DNA of 64,000 bases from Blasia pusilla. Its lineage: Eukaryota > Marchantiophyta > Marchantiopsida > Blasiales. Both the position numbers and the translations under genes were made by a program. The stretch covers positions 17,608,001 to 17,672,000 of the forward strand of contig CM114272.1 of the NCBI GenBank assembly GCA_050084515.1. Direction: 5' to 3'. Shown piece by piece: positions 1-15,614 of this stretch. The notes below the pieces were generated by a model. It had not been told where the DNA came from and did no database searches. It was given only the letters and a program-made list of their open reading frames with translations. The first letter of the stretch is position 1; every line of letters starts with the position of its first letter.

Positions 1-3271
<3,271 letters not shown>

Positions 3272-4140
3272 ACTTTCGAACTTCAACAATTCCCTCCCAA
3301 ACTGTGAAGGAGGGGGGGTTCACCCTGGATTTTCTCCAATCCAACCTGTCTCTGCTCGCCTCTACCTCTCCTATTCTGTTGTCAGAAGAATTTTCCTAAG
3401 AGCACAAGGCACATTGTCTCCTCCCGCGCTCCTTTCCTCATAAGTTAGCTCCAATTCCCCTCCCTATCCTTGCTCTAGACCCAGCTCGCTTCGAAAACAC
3501 TCAAACAAGCGTTTGTCTCCTTCCTCTCCAGTTGTCAACGTCGATCTCTTCCTCCCGGAGCCACGAATCACGAATCCCAGGCTCTCCCTCCTTCACGACC
3601 GAACCCCGATCGCTCTGTCGACTCCGCTCCTCTCGTTCCCTCGTCGTCAACGACAATCGATCCAGCCAACATCACATCACTGCAGCTGCCTCCCTCCTGT
3701 CCCGCGACAAGAAACGACTACCGCGAGCCTGCAATCCCTCCACCCCAAAAATTGTTCCAAATTGCCTCTCTTCCTTCTCCCCACGCGCCGAGAATCTCCG
3801 ACGGCAATGACCGCGTAACCCGCTCTTTCTTTCTCTCTCTCTCGATCCAACGAGGAAAGATCGGAGCGCCGCACCCCTCCCCTCAGACGAGCATGTGAGC
3901 GCAGCTGTAAGGAGAGGCGAGGCGGGACGAGGCGCTAGCTACATTACGTAGTCGTCGTTCGTTGTGATTGTTGACAGTAGAGAGTCCAGTTCTCCTGTGT
4001 ATTGGTGGTGGTGGGGTCACCAGCTGGAACGTCGCGAGCCGCGGCGCCCCCCACCCGGTGGACCGGCAGGCACTTTGGGACGAGAGTTGCAGTTCGCCGT
4101 TGGGCCACTTTACAGGTGACCGGAGGTATTTCCATTTAAT
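3272..4140. other. 5' flank of LCB2, CpG-richer, probable 5' UTR and promoter
   Basis: This stretch upstream of the LCB2 ATG is clearly richer in G+C than the DNA beyond 4.14 kb and carries CT-rich runs (around 3820-3845). Short serine/proline-rich open frames on the plus strand (3513-3818) and arginine-rich ones on the minus strand have no recognisable domain and look like composition effects. No clear TATA box was found. I read it as leader and promoter of the minus-strand gene; a divergent plus-strand transcript cannot be excluded. Confidence 0.45.
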
Positions 4141-6123
4141 TGATAAAATTCATAAAAGTATTATAAAAAGGATCTTATTTTGATTTATCTTCGTTTATCA
4201 AGATCTACTTTTATAAATAAAAGAATTAATGAATTCTTGAATTTAGATTCAAGATTTGACATGAATGAAAATAAAATTAATGCTCAAAAATAAAAAGACG
4301 TCCCTGGTTTTGGTATTTTCAGTATTGATGGTAAGGACATTAAATTGCGGGAGGAAAATAAAATTACTTATTGAATTGGAAAGAAAATTAAAAAATTATT
4401 TAAAAAATTATTGCATTGATTGATAGGATAACTTAATAGGATGAACACAGAAAAAAATTAGAAAAAAGTTTTAATACCAAGGGAGAATAATGAGGGTTAA
4501 TAAACACGTGCTAACACGGAATGGTATAATTCCAAGCGTCCATTAAGTGAAATCATTATTAAGTGGCTTATGTCCATTCACATCTAACTTGCGTTTAAGG
4601 AGTTAGTAGTAGTCATAGTTTTCTTGTTGTTGCTGATATTGTTTCTGCTGTTGGTGAGTTTCGTCGTTAGGGGGGGAATGCCCCCTTCTTCCTTTTCTGG
4701 TCTTGTTGTAGCCTTCAGGTTTTGACTCTTTGAGCCCCCCTCTTTTGTACTTCCGATGGGTTTTCCATCACACGTTTTTATCGAAGTGCATCATTCCTTC
4801 TTTAAGGAGTTTATGCACTACAAATCCACTTAGCACCCATGTGACAACACAAGAGAGAAAATTGATTTCTATGTCCTAGTAGTAGTGTGGCCTAGTAAGA
4901 AGGCATGTGTTTGAAAAACATTTTCTTAATACCATATTCCAACTATCATGTGTCAAGAAGATGCGTGTTTGCAAATGTAGCAGTTAGATGAATGAAAGGT
5001 AGTAGATATCACGTGGAAGCACATCAAAGATTTAGAGCCTTTGATGTGCTTATGAACAACCTTTCAAGATTCCATTCAAATTATTTATAATTATCTTTTT
5101 TAATTATCACAAAAGACTTTATCATCCTTTTAGTGGTACCTTTTATTACAAATTGTAAACTTTGAATAGAAAAATCCAAAGAAGATATATAAATGTTTCG
5201 TATTGGAGAAGGTTTCAACCCGCTAAGAAAGTTCCATCTTTACTCTTTAATAGAAGACATATCTTTGCTCTTGTATGACTCCCATGGTCTTGATTGTGTA
5301 ATGCAAGCTATTAGAGTGAAAGTTTTTGTGAGGGAAAAAACTTGACTACTATGGTGGTCCATTTTTTCTTAAGATGGTTTTAACATAGATTCTTGTTTTC
5401 ACTATGGCGAGTAAAGGATGATTTGGTTAGAACTTCTTTATGAAAAGGGCTATTAAAACGCATTGCATACCCTCAACCACAAAGTCCACAAAGGCTTATT
5501 TTAATGGTGTAATTGCAAACCAATGGGTTGTCTCCACAAGTCCTCTCGGACATTTTGTAGAGGTCATTTTGTGTCCTTCATGTACAAAGGTTTAAGTAAA
5601 TAAGTTCAGCAAAGGTGTTACGAGGACATGCGCACAACAATGACTACGAGTAGAGAGATGTAACCTTTCCCATAACATCATGAGTCGCACTTGGAAGGAT
5701 TTACTTTACCTCCAAGGAGTTTCTTTCAATCACACAAGTATTCAAATAACTTGTGAGATATCCACAAAGACTAGACAATGGACAAAAAATATCTAAGCTA
5801 AGATCATAGCACTCCATGGCACGGGACGGACTTACTAGTTACATGTAATTCATCAAGGGAACCTAACTTTCATTCACTTGAATGTGTACAAGACCAAGCT
5901 CATACACTTAGTGAAAGTATTAGGAAGAGACAATCCTTTCGATTACTTGGAGACTAAGGTTGTTTAGAACTCCTATTCTCTTGGCTGAAATTTCCAACTT
6001 TGTTACAAGTAAACAGACCCATTCTTTATTACAGTGTGAGGGAATTAAAAATAGTGACTTCATTATTCCCACCTGAGCTCCTCCACCACACGTTTCTTGT
6101 GATAAGCGTCTACATTTAGAATA
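4141..6123. other. AT-rich spacer, no gene seen
   Basis: Both strands are full of stops. There is no reading frame with recognisable domains and no tandem array. The stretch 4140-4500 is especially A+T-rich. Confidence 0.6.
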
Positions 6124-6352
6124 GTCCCACACAATGATCGGGGAGATCCGGGGTTACGAGTAAAGTTAGCCGGTAAAATTCGAGAATCGCCGACTGATTT
6201 TAAAACTGCCTACAAAAAACCGGTTGAATTCAAGCATGTCCTTTGAATTTAATATCTGAAAACCAGTTCAAAAACTGTATTACTGTTCACGACTGGATAT
6301 TCCGGCAATGTATCGGGTCCCACGGAAAAACTCCCCGAACCCTGGTCCCACA
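6124..6352. mobile_element. hAT-type MITE, copy 1, with exact 8-bp target duplication
   Basis: The element spans 6132-6344 (213 bp). It begins CAATGATCGGGGAG and ends CTCCCCGAACCCTG, so the reverse complement of the right end (CAGGGTTCGGGGAG) matches the left end at most positions, including the shared TCGGGGAG. It is flanked by the 8-bp direct repeat GTCCCACA at 6124-6131 and 6345-6352. An 8-bp duplication plus a CA-GGG-like terminus is typical of hAT elements. There is no coding capacity. A second copy lies at 59017-59247 with a different, also exact, 8-bp duplication. Confidence 0.9.
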
Positions 6353-8030
6353 ATGCTTCAACACACGAAGAAATGCATACTCAGAAAAATGAAAATAAGA
6401 TGTGATCTACTCATGGAATTTACTAGTATGTTTCTATCACCCACATGACGATCTGGAGAGAAATAGACCCCTCAATATTCTCTCATATGAGCTACTGCTC
6501 TAGTCCTCAACATTGTATGGTAGTTTGAGGTAATGCAACATCGGATCAAGCACATGATGGGTGTGACACCATTGTTCGAAGTGGGGAAATCCGAGGGGAT
6601 TTTGAGTCCCAAGAGGCGATCGTGTTCCATCTCCGAGTAAGGGGGCCGACCAAGTCGAAGTTTGAATCTGGGGAAAAGCTAACGTCGATTACTTTCGAGC
6701 ATATCCATGAACCCTTCAAAATTTTCTGACAGCCAGAGTCGCATTAGTCTATCCAATAATTAACCCTTCGCGGACTCCTGTCCGTACCCGACTTTCTCTC
6801 CATCTAAAACAGATGATGGTCCCGCGCTTGCGAATCAACTTAGATAACCAAGTAGACCCACACGAGCGTCTCCATGTAAAACTCTTACCTTTCTACCAAT
6901 CTGAAGGAGTCGAGCGTATTTGAAACTTCTTTGGCTGAAATACTTGTTACTATCTAGGGCAAGGCAGAGGCATAGGGCGTCTCACGTCTACGTTCCAGGG
7001 TCTAAGCGCAATGTGGACGTAGGTGAAAGACGAGGTCCAACAACTACTACTGCAGTACTTGCCTTTGTGGGAAATCCAGTTGGTCGTTGCGTGCGAGTTG
7101 TCGACTTTATAGTGAAGTCATAGATCACACAGCCCATTGTACACATCGTTGTTCAGGCGAGTAAGGATTGAACGGGTCTACCGGATCACACTCCTTTGAT
7201 CGCCAAACCACCAGTTCGAATTTGATTTGCTTCATCTCCGGGTTGAGCGGTGGCAACTGGGAAATTCGTGCTCTCTGGATGGACAGGGCATGGTACAGCA
7301 TGGGCCAATTAATTAGATCGTCGTCACTACAAAGTAGTGAGCTTGTATAGATCGGAGGATTCTAGGAGATTTTATACAAGTAGAACAGTCATACGATAGT
7401 GCTTAACACTAGAACTATAAGTTGTGCAGGAATTCCTTGGAGTAATTGCCATCACCACTATCAAGAAATGTAAACCATTGTTCTCACCCGTCAATTTGGA
7501 ATTACTTTCTTGAGCCTACTCTTTAGAGCTCTGATTCAGCAGTAGACAGCCTCCCTTGTACACAACGTTTCTTTGGACATAGTCCTGACCCTTCATTCTG
7601 ATAAGTCGATGTGCCGCATCTCCAACAGGTGACAGTTCCAATGCCGCGCATCTCTAGAGAGACACGGAGGCTATCGGCATCGACAGCTGGAATGGAGCTG
7701 CCAAATTATACACAAGGTATCGTAGGGTGATGTTTAAGCAGCCCTTACGACATGTTGCACTTCGGAGTTACATGCAGATGCGACGTATAGAATCAGACTG
7801 TCCCTTCTTGGGCAACTGCAACAATCCTACGATCTGAAGTTCGGTAGCCGCCCGGGTGAATCTGGCCCTGTTGCATCTACTGTCAAGGAAAGTTTCCAAG
7901 TTCTGGGTCATTAAGAAATCGGTACTCTATCTATAGCAAATTTCTGTTCAGCCAAAGCAACCTGAAAACCTGCATTGAGCGACCTTAGAACTCCACCTTC
8001 CTTCGGTTTTCGTACAACTTTCGTTCTAGT
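6353..8030. other. Spacer downstream of ORC3, no gene resolved
   Basis: Composition is more even than in 4.1-6.1 kb but no frame shows a family signature. Short open frames at 6920-7123 and 7168-7350 (plus) encode nothing I recognise. The ORC3 stop and 3' UTR probably fall in the right-hand part, since a minus-strand open stretch reaches roughly 7920-8020 without clear splice sites. Confidence 0.45.
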
Positions 8031-8039
8031 CAGCGGCGT

Positions 8040-11000
8040 GTAGAGGTAGGCTAACCCTAACAGAGAGACCCTTGACTGCTCCTAGAAACTCAGAGTTGAA
8101 AAAGTAGAAAGAGTGCATTGCACGGCACGAACTCCGTGGTTCTATGATGCACTGCAACGATATTGTTGCTTTGCCAGGAGAGATCAGGTTATTTTTACAG
8201 TAAGAAGGCATCTGGGAACTCGACCTAGTGCCTTACGAACCTCTTCACAAAGACTGAGTGATCCTAACCAACGTCACTAATTACACAGCAAACGGGACTG
8301 TAAGTCGAATGTCGAGGTCCAAGACACAAGATGGCAAGACTCGATCGAGAAGCGAAATAAATACACACGGCCCACGACGCCAGATGGCAGCAATTTTTCT
8401 TATATGAGGATACTGGGTTGGAATATCCTCCGCTGGACATGGATCAAAGATTTTGATTCTATTTTGCCCTCCTGACGCATGGTTCCCCGATACAACATCC
8501 AAAGCTTTCGGTCGACCCCTCTTTCTCGTACTCGCTGGATCAGTATCAACGTCGTCCACCGGTTCTAGAGGAATTGAGATTACGGCTTTCTCCTTGCCAG
8601 GTCCAGCATCCGCTAATCGTCCCGGATTTCTAGACGGTCGGCCTCTCTTTCGTTTCGGCCGAGAATCAGATGCAACATTATCCACTGATTCTCCAGGAGC
8701 AGAGACTACTGCTTTGCTCTTTTCTGTGGGTCCGGCGTTGACTGGTAATCCTGAATTTCTAGAGGATCGTCCCATTTTTCGTTTCGATGCTAGATCAACA
8801 GCTGTATCATGTTTCGCTGGAACAGAAATTGACGGTTCGTCTTTCTCTGGAGGAACAGTACCTGAAGCTTTCGGTCGGCCCCTCTTTCGTTTCGGCTCCA
8901 CTTTGCTTTGATTTTTCTTGGAGGGGTCACAAATTGCCGCGAAAGACTGATACCAATTGTGGACTTTGATGAGGTCCCCATAATCTTGAGATAGGATGTA
9001 TCTGCGGACAAATAAACCCAACAGGACCAATTCAGTGCTGCTTGGAATGTGGGTCAGTAAACATGTGGTTCATGAGATATGATGGAGGTGAGATTCCATG
9101 GGAGCATGCCAAAACATAACTGGGAAATATCATACATACGCGAGAGTAGTGTCGTGTAAGGAGGACGAAAGCTCGCCGTCTGCTGGACAGCATTGGCATT
9201 GTAGGGTATTCCGAGAGTTAATCAGATCCATGTGTACCCTCTTTCGCGTTTCTCCCATCAAAGCCTTAAGCAGACAAAGGTCATAGATTCTTTATCAAAA
9301 GGCCTACCGGTCTCAAGAAAATATTGATCTACACTAACTAATGAAGAGAACCCCTAAAGATTTACATACTCGTGAAATCGGAAGAACTGTAAATTTGACG
9401 TTGCATTCGTGAATTAACCTTAAAGCCAGATTCAGGGAGAACATAAAAATTTGGATCACCGGGGTCATACTGGTTGATTATTTGGGACTATAAGCCGAAC
9501 TAAATTAGTACGTCAACAACATTGAAGATCTAGCCAATTCTAGTAACCTGCTTACCCTACAGAAATCGCATACCTGTTTTAAGGAGTTCACATCCTTGAA
9601 ACAAAAGATTTCATTGTACGGTCTATGGTCTGGGGTGACCATGTGCTCCCTGCATGAGCATTGCAAACGATCTTCTTGTAGACCTTCGAGTTGAAAGCAC
9701 TTGCACTTCCATTCTTTATATTACTGTCACCCAGTGCACTACAAATTTGACTACATCTGAGTTGTAAAACATTGAAATACATGTGCAGAGTGCAGAATGG
9801 ATATGACAAAACTTTTACCTCAGAATTCGCCTCAAGAAATCTTCGGCCATCCTACGGATATTACTTATAATTCCTGATTTTTTAGCTCCAACTCCAACAC
9901 TTTGTTGCTGACCTATCCTGTTTAATGTAATATTAAAAATCGTTAGTTTCAGACATTTACAAACCTCTGGTTCAAAAAGCCCTTGTCCCAACACAAGATT
10001 CGTCAACTACAGAGAGGGACCAGCTTGTGTTACGAGAAGCCATGCTCTACACAGACAAGACACCGGCCCCATAAGTTCATGGACTTCACCAGCCATCGTG
10101 GATATCAAGACATCAATGAGGTTAGTCACATGTCACAAGAAATGCCTTCAGGTTCCCTGAAATTACAATCAAGTCATGCAATGAACAGTACTTTATTTTG
10201 GAATATTGTAGAACGGAAGGTGACTGACTTTCTCAGTGCAGACCGATTCATGACTCCAACTTTCAAGTTCTGAGCAGTTCCTCCATGTAGTTCCAGGACT
10301 CCAGATGACGGACTTATCCCAGCTTTGTCGTCTGAATCAGTTGTCGGAGGTTTGCTTCCAGAACTAAACTCCAAAATAATCTGAGACACCTCAGCATTTA
10401 GCTGCCAGAGAAACAGATACAGAAGATATTAATTTTTTCTTTGCAACATGGAAAATGTAGGGAGGAACTCAGAAGAAATCATCCCTTGTAACTTGAATAG
10501 GTTGACCTCATGGATAACGAAAACTTTTGGTCCTTATCATGCAGCAGAGAAAGAATGGTAGGCAGAGATACCTCCTTTTCATGAAGAGTTATTGTTCGCC
10601 ACTCCTCAAGTACACCTTTCAAAGCGGGTACTTGCATGTCTCTGCCAAATGGGAAACACTACCATCATGATATGGACAGTGCTAACTAGACCCGACTATC
10701 CTTGGTGGCCACAGCCTTGTGAAGCACCCAATGAAAATGCACTTAGGTTGGGTCTGCTAGAGAGGCCACGAAATCGACCTTTCCATGCCTTCGTATCGAA
10801 GATCCAAGGAATTCCAACAGTTCATACGAGACTCTACATCAATAGTATTTTAACCAGGAGACCCATACGATTGATATAAAACGTGAATTCCAACGGATCC
10901 ACTTTTTTGCTTGCCTGAGTTTTATTATCAGTTGATCAGCAGGCAAATCTTTTTGGTCGGAATCAATATTTTGTTTGGCTTCATGATGTTTGGTAATAAG

Positions 11001-14000
11001 TCCTCCTTGTAGCACTTCACATAAAAGTTCCCCAAATGTAATTCCTGACTGCTTCCCCACTGCATGCAGACACTAAGATCGAATCCAGATAAGAGACAGG
11101 TAAGCAGAGAAAGTGGAACAGGGTCTCCAGAGCATAAGAACCACTACGCAAACAGGATCCAAAAACCCTCTGAACGCATAACGAAAGTACACAACCATGT
11201 GCTCACATTCTATCTTTCCAGAATATAATCACCCCAAGACATACCTGAAAAGCCATTCCCCACATTCTCTTTTGAGCCCTCAGTTCCCAGAGAGAGGTAG
11301 CCATAGACTTGCTCAATGGCAAATTTTCCCCTGTGCACCTCAATTGACTGGATGACAAATGCACATTAGGGGCAAAGAAACCATTGGGTGAAACAAGCGG
11401 TATACATGATTCAAACGAGATTTCTATCATGAACTAATGAGCCCTCTGAATTGATGACGGTTCACCAGATGACATGTAGAAGTTTTCTTTTTGAAGCTAG
11501 ATAGCAGTTTGTGGACAAGTATTATCACTACATTGACAAAAAGAGAATGTCAAGGTTCAAACTTGCCTGTTCACAGATGGAAACGCAGAAGCATGAGCTA
11601 ACAAAATATCTGGCAAGGCTGCACACTGTTCCTCCAACTGTACCTACCAGAAATTCAACAGGAAGATTATAATCAACTTCCAGGAAAGCTTGAGAGAAGA
11701 CTTACTATAAGGATGAGTTCACGCAAGTATTGTAAGGTAGCCCTTCTTTAACAACTGTAAGCAATGTACATGATCCCTATTTGAAGCCCTTCTACCTTCT
11801 TCGTGATGGCAGACGTCCTCATCCTGCTACAGCTATGGCACACTATGCATCCTCACAGAACTTAAAGTACCATTGAGGTCTACCTTACTGTTTGCCCTAA
11901 GAGTCCTTTCACACAGGAAACTCAAGGGTTCCTTCCAGAAGTGTTCCATGCACGCGACCTGCGAGTAAACATTTCTCTGTGCTTAGAACGGCATCTCTCC
12001 AGTTTTTACAGTCTCCAGAAATAAACAACAAAATGGACTAATATTTAGTCATAGGGCCAGCATCTCGACCTTGAGAGTTCTGATGATGGAGGTAACTGTG
12101 AGGTCGTGACTCTGGAAGAAACCATATAGAAATAGTAACACCTCACAACCTAACTCGAATGCACAGAACGAATCCAATATGACAGCTCGCATAGCCAGCT
12201 CCAATAGTTCAGGGGGTGACTTCAATGAAAACCGCCAAAGGTGTAGATGGGTAAGAGTGCTTGCTGGAAGGAGTTTCCTCACTGCATCCCCAGTTGTTGC
12301 CATTCCCATGACGAGTACTATAGGTAATTCGGCTATCCACTCACTGCAACAGATACACAAACATTTATTATCCTCTAGAGCACTAACTCACTGAAGATAT
12401 TCTGCCTTACACCTTATATGAGTTGTTCATATACCTCATCTCCGTCATAATTGGGAAGCTTTCCGCAGTTAGAGAAACACTAAATGGTAGATAATTGGAG
12501 GTTAATCCAGAATATCTTCAGTGGGGTAAATTCACCAACTATTGCTGCAGTTTTGCGAAAGACCATCACCTCCAACAAGAGTCCCACAAGTCTACCACAC
12601 AACTCTAACACTTCAAGGTAGAGCATCAAAGTACTCGGAACTGTACATTTTGGATCTAAACTAAACAAGAAGTTAAAATTTTGGAAGTACAGAAGGATAG
12701 GTGGCACACCTTAGAAGGACGAAGAATTCTGACAGAACCTTCGAGTCACATGACTCTGCATTTTCTATAACGATTGCCAGTGGAAGTCCTTCATTCCCTT
12801 CCTCTTGGTGCCAAGCAAGCAAAATATCCATATCTGTTGTCTGTTTCAATTCAAGTAGATGTATCTGGGTTGTTCAGACCACAGACTGTTTGCTGAGGTT
12901 GAAGCACTATGGACCCGTCAAGTCGTGCATACATGTCTTGACGACCTCAAAGCTGCCTACAGTCCTCGAATGCATCTAATGAAACTCAACTCAAAGTATG
13001 TCTGACCCAAAATCTATTGTAAGTAATTCTTAGATCCATTACTTGTCCAAAATCTCCGTCCTCCTTCGGCGAGCTACTTGGGCTGATAAATACAATGAAT
13101 GTAAAACAAAATCAGGAATCTGCGGTCACAAACCTACTTACATCAGGAATGTTCGGGATCAATTGCCTAAATAGGCTTCGCAGCGGACCTCCGACCCCAG
13201 CTTTGGAAGAAAAGTCGACCGATGTCAGACGTGCAACATGACAATTATGTACTTTCAAATGTCCAGTAAGACCTTTAAAAATTCTCTGATGATCAGATGG
13301 GTCCACACCTCCTGAAATCATAATCGCAGTTAGAGATTGTTCAAAGCTAAATCCTTCAGTATTATCAAATTTCGCCTCTCCAATAGCAAGAAACAGATGC
13401 GGGCTCTTCTCCGGACTAATAAGACGCCCAATTCCCATGACTCAGCAAGTTTCCCCGGGAATAAAGTCCAGAACCGACCAAGAAGCTGAGATCGTTTCGC
13501 TGAATTCCTATGATCAAACTGCAAAATTCTTCGTTCTTGTTTCTTTCTCTGCCAAAACATAAAGAGTTTACAGAAAGTGGCGAAAGTATACAACAGTCTC
13601 ACCTAGAAAAAGTAATGCAGTGTGCAACTGTTTGCCGCAATTGGTTACTGCTTTTGGCCAGCTGAGTGCTAGATCTGCATTTTCGGTTGCAGTAACTCTT
13701 GCAAATTTGAACACTTCCTGCTGAGCTTCACAGAATTGCCGGTTGCAGATCCATTGCTGGACCTCCTCAAACGTGTCTTGGTTCTGCTGTTCAATGATAT
13801 CCTGAAAGATGCATCAATTGGTGAGCTTGATTAGACATGACATTTTCAATTGCGGTTAAACTCAAAGCCTCACCAAACCTTCGCTCCCAATTCATTTCCA
13901 GCTCAACTTCGAAACTAGGAAGCGGTGAAAGGATAGATAGAGCACCTCAATCAGCTTCTGTATTCGTCCCCAGACGTTAATGAATGCCTGCATACGCAAT

Positions 14001-14307
14001 GTTCCAAAGGATGCAGGCTCGTCCTCAATGGAAGGTATACTGGTACTATCTCGACCCTGCTTTGGACCTTTGCCCTTGTTAGCTTTTCGTTCCACGGCTT
14101 TTCCTGGGCTTGTTGTTATACCTCGGTGCAAGACAAAGCACGCCTGCAAGTCACGGAGCATGATCGGTGAAGATACCACCAAAAAAAACAGACAATAAAC
14201 ACACAATGACAGACCGCGTCAATCAGCCGATGAAATGCTGAAAATTTGCGGGAGCTCACCTGCTGCTGGTTTCCATCAACATCAGCGTCGGCGTCGAGGG
14301 CATCCAT
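8040..14307 (-). CDS. ORC3: Origin recognition complex subunit 3 (ORC3), multi-exon, with AT-hook insertion
   Basis: ORC3 is a core subunit of the complex that marks replication origins in the nucleus. Exons with consistent phases: 14260-14307 (ATG, MDALDADADVDG), 13946-14143 (ACFVLHRG, matching the ORC3 GCFV start), 13603-13801 (ends LFL), 13142-13311 (GGVDPSDHQRIFKGLTGHL), 12710-12840 (LPLAIVIENAESCDSKVLSE), 12070-12343 (SEWIAELPIVLVMGMATT), 11889-11958 (MEHFWKEPLSFL), 11567-11643, 11245-11311, about 10840-11072 (CLHAVGKQSG), 10229-10401, 9819-9917 and 9574-9649 (REHMVTPDHRPYNEIFCF). The exon starting at 9001 reads LSQDYGDLIKVHNWYQSF, the plant ORC3 C-terminal signature, then four AT hooks. 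A winged-helix end (EFLGAVK) is likely near 8040-8110. Unresolved: a small exon near 11.7 kb, the 10.4-10.9 kb junction, exons between 9030 and 9573, and the stop. Confidence 0.88.
8509..8892 (-). repeat. Tandem AT-hook repeats inside the ORC3 C-terminal exon
   Basis: Within the last large ORC3 exon, four copies of a block led by KRKRGRP, KRKMGRS, KRKRGRP and TRKRGRP follow one another with spacings of 36, 43 and 43 residues. Between them is a shared pattern (GRxxRNxG, a short AGP stretch, then KAVxS and an acidic VDxVxxD). The core RGRP is the minor-groove AT-hook motif; the second copy has GRS, which should bind poorly. The array sits between WYQSF and the final winged helix, where the Arabidopsis protein as I remember it has only a lysine-rich linker. 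Confidence 0.85.
11312..11566 (-). other. Probable second GC-AG intron, in ORC3
   Basis: The exon at 11567-11643 ends GTGAACAG followed by GCAAGTTTG, a perfect CAG|GCAAGT donor. Reading through reaches TGA after GTT. Joining to 11311 (acceptor CCATTGAG) keeps frame and gives SVNSKSMATSLWELRAQ. The acceptor has a poor pyrimidine tract, so a GT donor one codon downstream (GCAA|GTTTGA) remains possible. Confidence 0.5.
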
Positions 14308-14360
14308 TCTTTCTCTCTCTCTCTCTCTGTCTCTCTCTGTCTCTGTCTCTCTCTGTGGGT
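14308..14360 (-). repeat. CT/GA microsatellite in the ORC3 5' leader
   Basis: A run of TC dinucleotides interrupted by TG steps lies directly before the ORC3 start codon on the coding strand as GA repeats. GA-rich leaders are common in plant genes. Confidence 0.75.
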
Positions 14361-14868
14361 CAGGGGAGGGAACCTTTTGTGAACGATTGACAACAGCTCG
14401 GAGATGAGTTAATAACCTCAACGCCTCTTTGCAATCTATTCCCGCCGATTGAAGAGCGCACACGAGAAGCTCCGTGTCAAACAGAAACAAAATACGAGAA
14501 GGCAGTAAACGTCGAATGCACAATAGATCGCAGTTTCTTGCAGCCTAAAGGGACAATTCGACGTGAATTTCTTCTCAGAAACCTCAATGCCCGTCATTCG
14601 TGTTCTCTGCTGTGGTGATTTGGCGCGAACTGGAAACATCCACAACGTGGAGAGTGCTGACTCTACGGTAGGAATCATAGCCCATTCCAACCGGATTCCC
14701 GGAGTTCGGGGTGTCAAAGGCGGCGGGATGGATTGTACGGGGAATGGACCGAGGGAAGAAGTGTGGTGCCTTTTACTTGAAACCCTACATGCCTAAGGTG
14801 CCTTTTTCTTTTAGTCACGTTTCCATAATCTATGTAATTAAAAGAGGATGGGTTTCCGGATAGTTATA

Positions 14869-14990
14869 TGGTGATGACATGTATATATTCGGGCTGTTCA
14901 TGTTATGACACGTGTGGCAAGTGATGACATGTATATATTCTGGGCTGTCCCCATGATGACACATGTGGCAAATGATGACACTGAGTTCAA
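14869..14990. repeat. Two-copy tandem repeat, about 60 bp
   Basis: GTGATGACATGTATATATTC, then a GGCTGT block and a CATGATGACACATGTGGCAA-like block, appears twice head to tail, and a partial third unit (AATGATGACA) follows. No coding potential. It lies just outside the left LTR of the copia element. Confidence 0.8.
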
Positions 14991-15030
14991 ATTAACAAAT
15001 GGGTGCTCACACGGGTGATTAAGGACATTA

Positions 15031-15365
15031 TATTGATCAATTCAGAGGACTCTAGACTGACCTTTTAATTGCAGAGAAATAGCAAGGCAATAGAACAACA
15101 CGCAACTGTAAGGAATGTGATATGTAGCAAAGAGAGGATCATAATTGCTCTTTAAATACACAAGGCCCTCTATGGTGTCCTAACAGAAGAAAATGCAATT
15201 CACGTCTAGGAGTGTTGAGTCACTAACAAGTGACACCTGTTCACTGACACATAAGAGGTGAGTCATAAGAATGACTTGCCTGTCCTATTATATTTACGGA
15301 GGTGGCTAGGCATGGTGTTAACGGAGGAAGGTCGCTGGTAATCAGCTACGTGCTGAAATCTAACA
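15031..15365 (-). repeat. 3' LTR of the copia element
   Basis: Aligns along its length with 21202-21562. On the element strand it starts TGTTAGATTTCAGC and ends GATCAATA, where the other copy ends GATCAACA, so the terminal CA is mutated. A purine-rich tract (GAGTGGGAG on the minus strand) lies immediately upstream as expected for plus-strand priming. It lacks about 25 bp present in the 5' copy. Confidence 0.9.
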
Positions 15366-15389
15366 CTCCCACTCAGTGACTACCTCCAT

Positions 15390-15612
15390 TGATAGTATCT
15401 CTATGAAAAATATGTTTCTCCCTAGTTAAACCTTTTGTGAGAATATCTGCGACCATGTTATGGGTGTCACAATCTACTACTTGTATCAAACCTTTTGTAC
15501 CATCTCCTTAATAAAATGATACTGAATGTCGATGTGTTTTGTCCTCTCACTAGATCTTGTTCTATCTCACAAAGCAATAGCACTTTGGTTATCACAATTC
15601 AAGTCAAATGGA
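15390..15612 (-). pseudogene. Copia RNase H C-terminal fragment
   Basis: The minus strand reads CDNQSAIAL, then after a TGA, RTKHIDIQYHFIKEMVQK, and in another frame MVADILTKGLTREKHIF, the usual end of a copia polyprotein. Stops and a frameshift break it. It is separated from the rest of RNase H by the nested Ty3 sequence. Confidence 0.88.
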
Positions 15613-15614
15613 GC

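Noticed and set aside
3513-3874. Ser/Pro-rich plus frame and its minus counterpart upstream of LCB2
   Set aside because: CT-rich leader composition; no splice partner or domain.
8453-8911. 152-codon plus-strand frame
   Set aside because: Exact antisense of the ORC3 AT-hook exon; the repeat keeps both strands open.
10592-10879. 95-codon plus frame
   Set aside because: Lies within an ORC3 intron region, on the other strand, with no recognisable motif.
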